A DNA stretch of 64,000 nt from Teleogryllus oceanicus (taxonomy: Eukaryota > Arthropoda > Insecta > Orthoptera > Gryllidae), in assembly GCA_964035755.1 (NCBI GenBank), contig CAXIVR010000003.1, positions 174,219,589-174,283,588 of the forward strand, written 5' to 3'. Position 1 is the stretch's first letter. Each line of letters opens with the position of its first letter. The notes below the pieces were generated by a model that ran no database searches, was not told the origin of the DNA, and was given only the letters and a program-made list of their open reading frames with translations. Positions 44,535 through 56,110 of this stretch are shown here, one piece after another. The position numbers and the translations under genes are program-made.

Positions 44535-46550
44535 GCGTATAGCCGAATAAGGGAGTGAAAAGTGCCTCTAACCGAAATCGATAATCGCGATGCTCATACG
44601 AAATGGAATAAAAAAATGCCGTAGATTCACAAAAATCAGCCTCCTACGGCAATCTGTTGCAGAAATATAACGAGAAACGTGTTTTTCACGTTTAATTTTT
44701 TTGTCGGCTTTTATTGCACGTATCAGGCTGAAAAAAATTGAAGAAACGTTGAAGTAGTTAAATAGCAGTTGAATTTCAAGGTAGTTTTGGTAACCAAATT
44801 CTTCTGTTCTGTTCTGACACCAAATTCAAATAGAAAAAAATAAATAATTTTTTCAAATGAATTTTCGACATGATAACGTTGTAGTACTGTCTTAATTCTT
44901 TTTTCTCTAGAATGAACTACCTTATAACAGTCAATAACATATTTTTCCAGAGTTTTAAACAATGTGGACGATGTTGAAAAATAATTCAAAACAATTTTAT
45001 CAGTAAAATAATTTGAAATTCGCGCAAAAATGTAATAAGGAAATTTTTTCACTCGTGTTTAAACAATTTATACTTAAATTTTGAAAAGTTTCACTGACAA
45101 AAGTCTGATTTACAACTTTTTACTGAAAAATGTTTGTCTTTCTTGTGGAAAGTATTTATATTATCGAAATAAGATCATCAAATACCTTTTTTTTTAGATT
45201 TATGTATACTTTCCAATATAAATCAAATTACTCAGTTTTAAGTATTAATAATTTGTTTATAATATAAATCAAATTTTTCAGTTGTAGATTTATTAGTTAT
45301 TGACAATTAGACAATTACAGGCAACTAATCATTGTCACTGTCTTCTTTAATAACTGGGATGACGCGTACATTTATGCATAAACAGTCTATTCAAAATTTT
45401 TGACGGTTTAACAATTTGCGCCAAGTAACGAGTGAGTGCTAAATTATAAATGGTCGCAGCTATGTAGAAGCAGCATTTCAGGCTGCGACTTCCGTTCGCA
45501 CGTTCACAATAATATCGTTGCACCGATATTCCTATTATGGGAAGCGATAAGTGAGCTCCTCTAATGAACCGATTTTTGCTTGTTCTGCTCAGTGCCAGTC
45601 ACGAACCACGTGAACACATCACGGTTGAAAAGCGTGACACACGTGACACACGTGACACACTTCGGTTGAAAAGCGACCAGATGTTGGCTGCAATGTTACA
45701 TGGAGAACAAGAAGTGTTGAGAAACATTTTGAAAGTGACGTAAAGTAACAATTTTCGAGTGTGACGAACCAAAAATAACAGGATGAAGGTGTAATTGAAT
45801 TAAAAGATGCAATATTTAGAAAACGTGCTTATCTGCTTCGGTTTCAATGACTTGCAAATGTGATAGTTTTGGCATTTAAAATTCATGCTAATATTACGAC
45901 GCAAACTGGTCCTAGTGGCTCATTGACTGAAGTTAGATGCGCGAGAACCCACCCATATCTTTCCACTATGGACAGCTCAATTGAGTTTGATTCATAAATC
46001 CTGTAACACAAAAGATTCGAGTTCATACGTTGTGATTGAATCTATGTTTAAATGTTGGTAAAAGCGTTTTCACAATCACATTTTGGCGTGTATTTCAAAT
46101 TTTTGAACTGATAAAATTGGCTTTAATTGTTTTTCAATATCGTCCACATTGTTTAAAAATCTGAAAAAAATATGTGTTATAGAATACTGTGAGACACATT
46201 CTAAGAGAAAAAATTGAGACAGTACTTCAACGTTATCACGTGGAAAATCCATTTCAAAATTATTTTTTTTCTATTTCATTTGGTGTCAAAATTGGTTGCC
46301 AAAAATACCTTAAACTTCAACTACTTTTCACCGTCAATCCATTTTTTTTGCCTGATACATGCAATAGAACCTGAGAAAAAATTACATGAAACATGCAAAA
46401 CACGTTTCTCGTATCTCTGCAACAGATAGCCGTAGGAGACTGATTTTTTGTGAATATACGACATTTTTATTCTCTTTTGTATGAGCATGGCAATTATCGA
46501 TTTGGTTTGGAGGCACTTTTCACTCCCTTATTCGGCTATACCCTTTGGAG
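44535..46550. repeat. Large inverted repeat: two arms of about 0.5 kb around a 1-kb spacer
   Basis: The left arm (about 44535-45033) and right arm (about 46077-46550) are inverted copies. They share, in order from the outside, TATAGCCGAATAAGGGAGTG, GAAAAGTGCCTC, AATCGATAAT, TCCTACGGC, ATCTGTTGCAGA, GAGAAACGTGTTTT, GATAACGTTG, AGTACTGTCT and TTTAAACAATGTGGACGAT. The arms have diverged by many substitutions and indels, so this is old. The spacer has no recognisable gene. It could be a foldback transposon, or two copies of one interspersed repeat in opposite orientation. Confidence 0.8.
45610..45680. repeat. Short direct repeats CGTGACACA and CGGTTGAAAAGCG
   Basis: CACGTGACACA is repeated three times in tandem (about 45630-45660), flanked by two copies of CGGTTGAAAAGCG (about 45622 and 45662). 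This lies in the spacer of the large inverted repeat. Confidence 0.75.
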
Positions 46551-46555
46551 CGGGC

Positions 46556-47000
46556 GACTTTGTTTTCAGCCAAATTATACAAAAAATACTCATATTTACA
46601 AAAAATAGACCTGACGTGATTCAAGGATCATTTCTTTATGAACGCATTTCATTAAAAAAAATATATCTTCTTATTTGTAGTTGTAGGAAGATACCGCAAA
46701 AATTGAGTTTTTCAATTTTAGAAAAATCAGACAATTCAATGAATATGACACCTTCACCGTTCTCTTAAGCTAAGGTCCAATTTTAATATAAAAATGTATG
46801 CCGGTTTTAAGAAAAAATGGTTTAAAGAAAAAAATTGCCTATGTTTGACTCAAAATTTCGCAAAAAATACTCATGTTTTTGAAAAAACGAACATTACATT
46901 ATTTTTATATCTGTTTTTCATGAACACATTTCATTAAGAAAAATGTTGATCTTCTGAATTGTAGTTTTAGGAAGATAGATTTTTGCTAGTTTAATTACTT
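46556..47000 (+). repeat. Two direct copies of an unclassified repeat
   Basis: The two units are about 46556-46800 and 46826-47000. They share ACAAAAAATACTCAT / GCAAAAAATACTCATG, a GAACGCATTTCATTAA / GAACACATTTCATTAA block, and AGTTGTAGGAAGATA / AGTTTTAGGAAGATA. A third copy is at 31990-32170. Confidence 0.65.
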
Positions 47001-47820
47001 TAAACGTAGTTTAGTTCCCAGTTTTGTCGACATTTCTTGAAATGAGCCTTTTTTTCCTTACTTTTGTCAAACCAAAAAATTATATAAAACTGTCAATAGC
47101 GAGTAATAAGCACAAGTTGAAGGAGACTAATGTAACACAACCAGACCTGGAGTAAGTAGTCATAGCTGCTTTTACACATCAAATATTCTATCTATAAACA
47201 ATCCTTTACAAGGACAGCCATAAAATCATGTATAAAAACCTTGTTTGTTTTAAAAATCATTAAAAAGGTTTTTTATTAAAATTTATTGAATTCTAAAACC
47301 TTATTAAACTTATCATTATTTTTATCAACACTTATTAAACATCCAAAAATGAATGTCTACTTGCATTATATAATTAAACTGCACGGGAATAGGATAATTT
47401 GCAGTTTTAGATCACTCGTACCGTCGTTTTTTAAAGGAGTCTAAATAAAATGAAACAGTGTATTTGAATGTTGTTTTCCTTAATTCCCCTCCAAAAATAG
47501 GTTGACAAGCGCTATTGATCATATTGCTCGCTTTCACTCTTATTCGACATCAAGACTTTAATCTATATTAGTACCTTTGTGAGCAACGAAAAAAAAAAAG
47601 AACATATACCCATACAGAACCGAGGATTGGCAAAATGAAGTGATTATCGCATAATAAGCGAAACCAAAAACTGAACCAACGGTCACGGGGTATGGCAAGC
47701 GCCAAACATGAGTGAACGCGGCTATTCAGAACACCGAGCACGAAGAGAATGGACCGAGCGAATCGTATCGAATAACAACATTTAACTATTATAGAGAGCA
47801 AGTAACTACGAATAGCAGAG
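47001..47820. other. AT-rich non-coding stretch before the GC-rich array
   Basis: No gene. The minus-strand frame 47568-47801 has a few hydrophobic residues but no recognised family. Confidence 0.4.
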
Positions 47821-47934
47821 ATTACGAGCTGGGCTCATCCCGCCCCCACCCCGTCCACCCCAGCCCCGCGTCCCGCCCTTCACTGCCCTGCCCCTCCCCG
47901 CCTCGCCCTTCCCCGCCCCGCCGTCTAACTCCCG

Positions 47935-48650
47935 CCCGCCCCGCTCCACGCCCCGCTCCACGCCCCGCTCCACGCCCCGCTCCACGCCCCGCTCCACGCC
48001 CCGCTCCACGCCCGACTCCACGCCCCGCTCCACGCCCCGCTCCACGCCCGCTCCACGCCCCGCTCCACGCCCGCTCCACGCCCCGCTCCACGCCCCGCTC
48101 CACGCCCGCCCACGCCGCCCCGCCCGCTCCACGCCCCGCTCCACGCCCCGCTCCACGCCCCGCTCCACGCCCCGCTCCACGCCCCGCTCCACGCCCCGCT
48201 CCACGCCCCGCTCCACGCCCGCTCCACGCCCCGCTCCACGCCCGCTCCACGCCCGCTCCACGCCCCGCTCCACGCCCCTCGCCCGCCACGCCCCGCTCCA
48301 CGCCCGCTCCACGCCCCGCTCCACGCCCCGCTCCACGCCCTCGCTCCACGCCCCGCTCCACGCCCCGCTCCACGCCCCGCTCCACGCCCCGCTCCACGCC
48401 CCTCCCACGCCCCGCTCCACGCCCCGCTCCACGCCCCCTCCACGCCCCGCTCCACGCCCCGCTCCACGCCCGCTCCACGCCCGCTCCACGCCCGCTCCAC
48501 GCCCGCTCCACGCCCGCTCCACGCCCCGCTCCACGCCCGCTCCACGCCCGCTCCACGCCCCGCTCCACGCCCCGCTCCACGCCCCGCTCCACGCCCCGCT
48601 CCACGCCCCGCTCCACGCCCCGCTCCACGTCCCACTCCACGCCCCGCTCC
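47935..48650. repeat. 12-bp GC-rich minisatellite, roughly 55-60 units
   Basis: The unit is CGCTCCACGCCC, with frequent 11-bp variants lacking one C and rare variants (CGACTCCACGCC, CCTCGCCCGC). Each unit contains CCACGCCC. No stop codons occur in several frames, which creates Arg/Pro-rich (plus) and Gly/Ala/Trp-rich (minus) frames of 240-350 codons. These are not considered genes. The flanks (47825-47930 and 48650-48740) are related, more degenerate C-rich sequence. Confidence 0.96.
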
Positions 48651-48769
48651 CCGCTCTATCGCCCCACCCTGTCCCCTAACTTCCCGCCCCGCTACCCGCC
48701 CCATCGCCCCACCCCACCCCCGCCCTTCCCGCCACCGGACAGAAGCGACGCGGCGCCAAGCAACGGAGC

Positions 48770-49020
48770 GTGATCGATCGCTAGCAATCGATGCGATTGA
48801 AGGGACAGCTAATGATTGACTTAATTAACAGGTGGCGCTCGCGAGTGCCGCCGCACCGCGCTGATTGGATGGGGGGCAGTTGGACGGAGCAGGGGCGGGG
48901 ACGGCCACGGCACCTCGGACCACTGGACGTCTTTATCCGCTCGCTTTATGCGCTTTCCGGTCGGTCGCGCGAGCGTTCAAGCTGCGGGGAGGGGCAGTGA
49001 TGACGCCATACACGAAAGGC
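48770..49020. promoter_or_regulatory. CpG-rich unique segment next to the minisatellite
   Basis: Non-repetitive GC-rich DNA with dense potential binding motifs: TGATTGAC (48813-48820), TTAATTAA, an E box CAGGTG, GATTGG (reverse CCAAT type) and GTGATGACG. Together these resemble an enhancer or CpG-island promoter. No transcript evidence is visible. Confidence 0.35.
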
Positions 49021-49947
49021 ACGTCGCGGAAAATTCAGGAGAGCTGTTGCCCAAATCAATAACGAGGCTCCGATCGCTTTATATTGATCAAACTATTCGA
49101 TTTATCAGTCCGCTGTTACGTTATATTTAAGAGAAAAATTAGTCGAATTTCATTTTACTTAGTATATTTGAAATGCGATGGATTTTATAATATTATATAA
49201 ATATTTGAAATATTCACAACCAAGTTGCATAATTTTCTCATTATTTGGGACTGGTATTTGGAGCACGTTGTCATTTTATATCAATGATCACTTCCATTTT
49301 CATAGTAAATTAAAGTTCCATTGTGAAGTGCGTGTCATATTATAATACCTAGTTGTATTAGAGCCACCAATATAACTTCTCTTTATTGGAAACAAATTCT
49401 GTCATGGTTACTTTATTATAAATATTTTTAAAATACACGCATGTTTTAATGTATGTATACACACATATTTTGAATCTAAGCCGGAGCAAAGCCGAATGTG
49501 CCCGATATGGTGTCCCTCCCCTTCCTTGTCTTTAATCCAAGCGTGTCAAAGTGCGCCCGCCCAGGCTACTTGTCTGCCTGGGAACTACAGCGCTCCTGCG
49601 AGCACATTGCGAGCAACCTCGAGCAACTGGGATCAACTTCCCATGACTCCTCTCACTTCCCCTCCAAATCCTTCAAATCTCTTCCAAATCTGTTCTATCA
49701 ATCAACAGAGATTTGAATTTTATTTATTTTTACTACTTAGTTAGGCCTTATAGATTTAGCCTTAGGCATCGTTCGACTTAGTTAGGCCTTATAGGCTTAA
49801 ATAGACTTTCATGTCTATTTTCATTTTAAACTCTGACTAATATAAATATTTTCGTCACGGGGCAGGAATATTTTTGAATGGCTAAATGTTAGCATGTTTT
49901 CGTTTTGTGTTACATTTCATTAAATTATTCTGTCATTTGTAAAATGC
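49021..49947. other. AT-rich non-coding stretch
   Basis: No gene. Near 49740-49800, TTAGTTAGGCCTTATAGATTTAG and TTAGTTAGGCCTTATAGGCTTA form two direct copies about 45 bp apart. Confidence 0.4.
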
Positions 49948-50282
49948 AGGGTTTTCCCTAACCAGGTATCTCCCTCCTGACCCCAGCCTAGAAAAGCTCT
50001 ATGCTCCTGGCGGTCTCCCGGCATATGTATTAGTGTAATGCATGCGCACGGCCCGTGGCCCGTTTGGTGGGGTACTGCTCTGGCATTTGCCTTGTATTGA
50101 TCGGAGAAACCACGGAAAACTACCGATCAGAGCAGCCGGCCACTAGATATCTCCTTCAGACAGCGAATGAATTTGACCTATCCCTCTTGCTAGTGTCGAA
50201 AATTCTGCCACTGTCGGGACTCGAAACTAGGACCTGCAGCGTCAGAGGCATTGTAAATGCCCTGAGCCACCTCTGCCGGTTC
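49948..50282 (-). mobile_element. 3'-truncated SINE copy
   Basis: On the minus strand the head is intact (ending about 50282, ACCGGCAGAGGTGGCTCAGGG), with GTTTCGAGTCC as a near B box, then the central blocks through CGGGAGACCGCC and CTAGGCTGGGG. It breaks off at about 49948 inside the GGTTAGGGAAAACCC block. The CA-rich linker is shortened. Confidence 0.85.
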
Positions 50283-51355
50283 TAGTTACTTCGGCCGCGA
50301 TCTTGAAAGTGTATATTAGCTCGGTGTAATGTCCAAGCTCTCTTCCTCGTCTGATGGTGGCAGCCCTTAGGTTCATCTCCAACTTTTCTTTCCTGTTGGT
50401 GCAGTTGCCGAGAAACGTGGAAGGACCACTTTAGCTACGTAATCCGATTATGGGGTGAAAAAATCGGTCTAGTGAAGGAAGAGAGTTAGCGAGAGAGATA
50501 CAGAGATTGGATCTGCTCTATCATGACACAACACATGAGATTTGGGAATGACACCGCCGCCGATTTTTTTTTTTAATCTTTTGCCTCCCAACCACCGTGA
50601 CTTGTGACCGCACGACAGGCAGGCTATTCCCCAATTTTAAATTTTCTTTTCGGAAAAGCTTCCAAATTCGCTTCCAAGTACCTTAAATTATGAAATAGGA
50701 TAAAGAGTATATAAAACGTTTTCAAACGATGTTTGTGCTTACATTTATTGCCGTGTCTCTAATGTAATTAATAATTCCGATATTCTTTCTCTAATTTCGG
50801 AACCTAATATTTCGCAACCTCCTCTCAAACCTGATCCTTCTCTTATAGTAATACTAATAACATTTGACGAATTATTAAATTTCATTCAAAAGTAATTTAA
50901 AGTCTGCTAAATCATACTCTTTACTGAGATGTGTGGTAATCATCTAAAAAGACAACGTAGTAACAGTAACAAATATTCAATCATTCATAAAGAACTAAAA
51001 AGATTTCCGTCACATTTGTAATCAGTATTAGTTCGTAAATGGCAGTGGTACCAATCTCCAAAGGACGTCTCCGATGTGAAGCCGTGGTGGCCATCACATC
51101 TGCGCTCCTCGTCGTATGCCAGCATCTTCTTAGGCCCCCAACGAAATATTTTGTATGTTCACGAAAACTTATATTGTAAATGTTAACAAATAAGAATATT
51201 GTAAAAACCCACGCCACACATAAAAAATACTATGTAGAAGTAGACATATTAAATTATAAATTCAGTATTGGTAACCATCACAACTGGTTATCGATGGTTA
51301 GTAATTCCGAGAAACAACAATGTACTACATTATCTTTGTAAAAGAAGTTGGGAAT
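50283..51355. other. Non-coding stretch
   Basis: No gene or element recognised. Confidence 0.4.
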
Positions 51356-51359
51356 AAAT

Positions 51360-51360
51360 A

Positions 51361-51395
<35 letters not shown>
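51360..51395. repeat. (ATT)n microsatellite
   Basis: About twelve ATT units. Confidence 0.95.
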
Positions 51396-51397
<2 letters not shown>

Positions 51398-51487
51398 TTC
51401 ATTTGCAGTGAAGATTTACGCAGGGGGGCCCTCATTCATGCTCTGGCCTCGTCTCGTAACGCAGCCGTCCAATATATATCACCTCGT

Positions 51488-51552
51488 TCAATTACATTAC
51501 ATTCTTCTCCAAGTAGCCCACATTACATTACATTGCATTCTTCTCCACGTAT
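51488..51552. repeat. Two direct units of about 35 bp
   Basis: CATTACATTCTTCTCCAAGTAG and CATTACATTGCATTCTTCTCC(A)CGTA are adjacent near-copies. Confidence 0.75.
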
Positions 51553-51664
51553 CGTTGGGCCCGGGCTTCAACTGAGATCCTGTTTGAACTGTCATAACGG
51601 CGTTGTACGATGGTCAGTAAGTATCTGCATTTCGTTGTAACCGTGTGTAGGGCGACAGTACAGT

Positions 51665-51790
51665 TTGGTTTGGTTTGGTTTTTTCGTGTTTCCGGGCGCG
51701 TCAACTGCTTTGGTCATTAGTCCCGTTAGTGTAGTACATGCTTTTTTCTCAGGAGATGGCGGTGATCTTCCCCCGCTGGATGGCGAGATC
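51665..51790 (-). mobile_element. SINE 3' end with an unusual TTTGG tail, joined to an inverted SINE
   Basis: The minus-strand 3' part runs from CTCGCCATCCAGCGGG to CGGAAACACGAAAAAACC, with a tail of CCAAA repeats (GTTTGGTTTGGTTTGG on the plus strand) instead of AATC repeats. It stops at GCGAGATCC, where the plus-strand copy begins. Confidence 0.85.
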
Positions 51791-52284
51791 CTAGGTTCGA
51801 GTCCTGATGGCGGCAGGGTTTTCGTCACTAGCTTTTCACCTAAGTCGAATTCAGTTGCTGTCTGGAGGAGAATTCTAGCGGCCGGCTGCTCTGATCGGTA
51901 GTTTTACGTGGTTTCTTCGATCAACACCAACCGAATGCCGGAGCAGTACCCTAACAAACGATCCGCGCGCGATCTGTCCTTCCTCTTCCTTGTCCTATCC
52001 TCTCCCCTTATAACTCACACTTACACCAACATGCACTACACTACCACATATTCTGGGAGACCAGTCGGAAGCTTAGAGCTTGTTCCGGCTGGGCCGATGC
52101 CCCGCTGGTGGGACAGTCCTGGTTAGGGGAAACCCCACTAGCCGACGGTAGGTCGGCGCCGGATCTCGCCATCCAGCGGGGGAAGATCATCGCCATCTCC
52201 CGAGAAAATGTGCACTACACTAACAGGACTAATGACCGACACAGTTGAAGCGCCCGGAAACACGAAAAATCAATCAATCAATCG
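51791..52284 (+). mobile_element. SINE copy starting at the B box
   Basis: Begins CTAGGTTCGAGTCC, with a perfect B box at 51794-51804, and continues through all downstream blocks to CGCCCGGAAACACG and an (AATC)n tail at about 52266-52284. The first 60-70 bp of the head are missing. The junction with the inverted 3' fragment at GATCCT falls where the two sequences share a few bases. Confidence 0.88.
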
Positions 52285-52894
52285 ACCCGCCGCCAGGGGC
52301 GGGCGGGTTTCAATCTCTAAGGCACTATTCACACATCGCTTCTCGCCACCAACGGCAGCGCTCTTACTTTCGTATGTTCAGCATTCTATCGGTCACCATA
52401 AAATATCAAGAATTATGCTAAAATTTACATTGCTGCAATATTAAACACATGAATTCTGTTGCTGCGACACGTTAGTACGATATTGTGGGATATTGTTTGA
52501 TATATATCTATATGAACAATATTCGTATACCGAGGTTCGAGAAAGATGGATGCAAATAATTCTTCTGAACCCAAACAAACGACGTTCGGATAGAAAATTG
52601 GCGCGTTGACTGCCAGTGGCGACACCTTCACACACACCCTGACTTGCGATAAATCGACGGTTGTTTATGTTGCTAAAGATGTCAAATTTCTTAACATACA
52701 GGTAAGTACAAGTGCACTTAACAAACCTACAGGGTTGATGTTAAAAGGGTTAAAGACGCATGTGACCCATAAAATATTTAAATCAATTTTGCCAAATAGA
52801 GAGGTAACAAATGAACGGTCTAGGCCTTTTGGAGGAGGCATTGCCACCACGCCCCCTGGATCCGCCTCTGATTTCGAAGGCACGTCGGCGGTTT
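52285..52894. other. Non-coding stretch
   Basis: No gene. The plus-strand frame at 52606-52905 (99 codons) contains PPGSASDFEGT-like text but no recognised domain, and it runs into SINE sequence at its end. Confidence 0.35.
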
Positions 52895-53098
52895 TTGGAA
52901 ATTAGTCCCGTAAGTGTAGTGTATGTCATGTCCGGGAGGTGACGCTGTTCATCCTGCTACAACGTGATATCATGAGCTGTCCGAAAAGTTATCTTGCGGG
53001 TAGACTGCATCAAGGTTTCTCCTCCAACATGCTCTAGAACGATCTCCTGGTAGTTAGAGTTTGTAAATGAAAGTGTATGTGAGTTTGTGTGTGTGATA
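52895..53098 (-). mobile_element. Old outer SINE copy, 3' part
   Basis: ATTAGTCCCGTAAGTGTAGTG and following degraded blocks lead up to a GTGAGTTTGTGTGTGTG linker at about 53080-53096, where another SINE interrupts. The 5' part resumes at about 53548. Confidence 0.65.
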
Positions 53099-53547
53099 AA
53101 TTAGTGATTCCCGGCGCGTTAACTGCACAGGTCATTAGTTACGTAAGTGTAGCATGTTCATGTATCGAGAGATGGCAGTGATCCGCTGAATGGTAAGAAC
53201 TGCTCACCATTTGGCCCAGTTTCCCGTCGTTCAGCTGGGTTTTGCTTTAACTGGGTATCTCCCACCAGCGGGGCACCGCCACAGCCGGGACATACACGAA
53301 GATCCCGACTAGTCTTCCGGTATGTTTGGTAGTGTGCCGCATGTAAGTGTGTCTGTACGCAAGGGATGAGGATAGGAGAGAGAAAAGGAAGAAAAGATCG
53401 CGCGCTGTCCATGGCCCGTTTGTAAGGGTACTGCTTCGGCATTCTCCGAGGGTTGATCAAAGAAACCACGGACAACTACCGATTGGAGCAGCTGGCTGAT
53501 AGAATTCTCCTCCAGACAGCAATTAAATTGCACCTAGGAGTGTGTGG
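53099..53547 (-). mobile_element. Nested SINE copy inside an older SINE
   Basis: Same orientation as its host. From the tail side: GATTCCCGGCGCGTTAACTGC, CATTAGTTACGTAAGTGTAG, CCCACCAGCGGGGCACCGCC, a GTGTGTCTGTACGCAAGG linker, CCATGGCCCGTTTG, TAGAATTCTCCTCCAGACAGC. It ends near GACCTAGGAG-type sequence before the head, so it is 5'-truncated. Confidence 0.75.
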
Positions 53548-53838
53548 GATTTCTTTTAGTGTGTGAAAGAGAGAAGAACGGGATAAAAATGGGAAGAAAT
53601 TATCGCGCTTTGTTTTTGCCGTTGTTTAGACTACTGCTCCTTATTTACCTGGTATTAATTCCATAAACTACAGAGTCAGCCGAAATATCGGTCATGTCGC
53701 TAGAATTCTTCCCTGCTAAATTCGATCTAGCTATCTGCATAGAGTAAAAAGTTTCTTCACCATCGTGACTCGAAGTCTAGAACTTCTCGGTCAGAGTCGC
53801 TATAATGTAAGAGTTTTTGCCCTAAGCTAACGTATGTG
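53548..53838 (-). mobile_element. Old outer SINE copy, 5' part
   Basis: Resumes in the linker (GTGTGTGGGATTTC, AGAGAAGAACGGG, ATCGCGC) and continues through TAGAATTCTTCC and ATTCGATCTAGCTA to a degraded B box (GACTCGAAGTC) and head (CTCGGTCAGAGTCGC). With 52895-53098 it makes one older copy split by the nested one. Confidence 0.65.
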
Positions 53839-55659
53839 GTGAAACTTTGAGAACAATTCTATATATTGCTGAAGGAAAAATCTTTTTGTTACAACGAAAA
53901 TCGTGAATTTGTGAATTGTTGGTATTTGGAAGCAACATACAGCAAGCAGCGTTGAATCGTGCGTCACCATGTGTTCGTGCTGATTTTAACACGCGAGAAT
54001 ATTAGCCCGCCAGCCCGCCGTCAGAATCTCAGTGCACTCTCTGTTATCAAATGACGCGAATGACCACCCGAGTCCACAACAGCACGTGTTGACTTGGAAA
54101 TGCTCGTCGGTTGTCGAGTTATTATAAAGGAAATACAGCTCTGTGATGGTGCTCCGCTGTCGGCAAAAACTGGAGACGGAAAATCTACACAAGATAACGT
54201 ACAGATTTGAGCTGGATATCATGTTCTGGCAAGGAAGAAACACTGTCATCTCTCACAATTTAACCTGCTCCATACTTACGGTAGTTTTTGCCATAGCAGT
54301 TGATGCTGTCGGAAAAACAAAATAAGCGTTCGACCATTTCTCAGATCTTAGACTAACTATAAGCACAACCTTCTATATGTTATAGAAAATGAGAAATTAT
54401 CAAGAAACTGCTGTCCAGAAAATAATTTAAATAATAATAAATAGCTTAAAAATGTTTGCCCTTCTAATTCACAAGAAAGTGACGATGAATATTAATCCTC
54501 TCATTACTACATACGTAGTTTAGAAAAAATTATGTAACTTTGCAGCGAGAATCTGTCTGTCTGTTTGCGTGTCTGTCTACCTATATTTCTGCCTGTCTGA
54601 CTGCCTACCTGTCTCCCAGGAATTCTGTCTCAGTCCGTCTGTCTATGAACAACGCTAGCGGCTAAACCCTAACAAGCATTTTAACCAAAATTGATATTCC
54701 CGAACAATGATGTCGCGACCCCTTCAATATTTTCTCAAAAATGACTTCAATTTTTTCTTAATTTTTTTATTGAATAGTCCGAAGTGCGCTTAAATACATT
54801 GCGCAATATTTGCATTTGACATTATGAATTTTCGAAAATTGTAGAAGTTACTAATAATGCGGGAATGTGCACCACCAGTTTCACTTTAAACGACTAACCC
54901 TGAATACGTATATGTAAACGAAAACATACGACGTTGAATTTAACAAACTCTATGCTTTTAGATGTATGTGTAAGTGGTTTGACATACACCGTGAAATCCA
55001 TGAACATTCCACAACATGTAACGTCTGTAACAAACGCTTTTGTTACAAGCCAATAACTGTAGTATATAAGTGTAAACAATGCACTTTATCGCATCAGTGC
55101 GTATGAAACTCACTATACTCCTAAAATAACTAACAGCGCCCAAAGAATGAAATAAAGTTCTTAGTTTAGCATGATTGTCACCATTTTACTTACTTGACGT
55201 TCGATTCTGTACAGAACTATTATAATGTATATTTACTATCCATAGTTTATATACTTATTTTAATTATTATTAATAATTAACAACAGTAAAAGGAACAGCA
55301 TGATCATGAAAAAAATATTGGGAATTATAGGTTACGGAAATTGGTCAGAGAGAATTAAGACATTAAAACATTCCAATTTCACTCCGACCAAATCTCGTGA
55401 TCTACATTTCTCATTCCTACTTTGTTGTCATGAATCTACAATGTTAAAATACTGTGTTTATGTTCCCCTGTCTACGTCAACGTTTTGACTGCGCAAACAC
55501 ATTACAAGTATCCAAGGAAATCATACAAAGCTGTCGTTTGAGGTTAAAAACGTGTGTACGTAAAAGTCAATCTCACTTTTTCAAACATCAACCCTCGTTA
55601 ACAAGGGCATCATCATTAGTCTCTGATAAGCAGAGTAGCCATCGCATCAGTTTCATGTT
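53839..55659. other. AT-rich non-coding stretch
   Basis: No gene supported. It contains a degenerate (TGTC)n patch at about 54546-54650. Confidence 0.4.
54546..54650. repeat. Degenerate (CTGT)n repeat
   Basis: TCTGTCTGTCTGTTTGCGTG, CTGCCTGTCTGACTGCCTAC and GTCCGTCTGTCTATG form a decayed tetranucleotide array. Confidence 0.8.
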
Positions 55660-56110
55660 TCTTCTCGCTCGACCACTTCCACCGGCACCACCTCCCATTG
55701 TCGCTCACCGCTGCCTCCCCCTCCCGTCAACGTGAATGCCCTCCGATCGCGGCCGCCGTCCACAGCGCCTGAGGACGGACGCGGCAGCTGCGGCGGCAGC
55801 TGTGCAGGCGACGGCGGCAAACGCGATATGATTGACTGTGAAAGCCGCGTCCCCCGCGCGAACACCCGCCCGCCACGCCCACCCAGCCCCGCCCCCGCCC
55901 CCGCCCCCGCCGCCGGTCGCGCCCCACGCTCGCTGCTTCCGAACGCCCATCGATCGCCGAGCAACACTGCCACCGCCCCGGCCCCGGCCCTGCCCCTGGC
56001 AGTTGGCGCGGTTAGCGACGGCTTTGCGAATTTGAGACCCGGGGCCCGATCGGATCCGGAGAGAGCGCGGGGAGGGGGAGGCTGGGGCAGAACGCGACAC
56101 GCGTCGGGCT
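55660..56110. promoter_or_regulatory. GC-rich CpG island
   Basis: CpG-dense, with (CGCCCC)n-like stretches (55880-55915), CAGCTGCGGCGGCAGCTG (an 18-bp palindrome-like block near 55785) and TGATTGAC (55829-55836). Both strands carry open frames without domains. It could be a CpG-island promoter, but there is no clear splice donor or initiator. Confidence 0.35.

Noticed and set aside
47712..48773. 353-codon Arg/Pro-rich frame over the 12-bp minisatellite
   Set aside because: The same array is open on the opposite strand in several frames; pure repeat translation.
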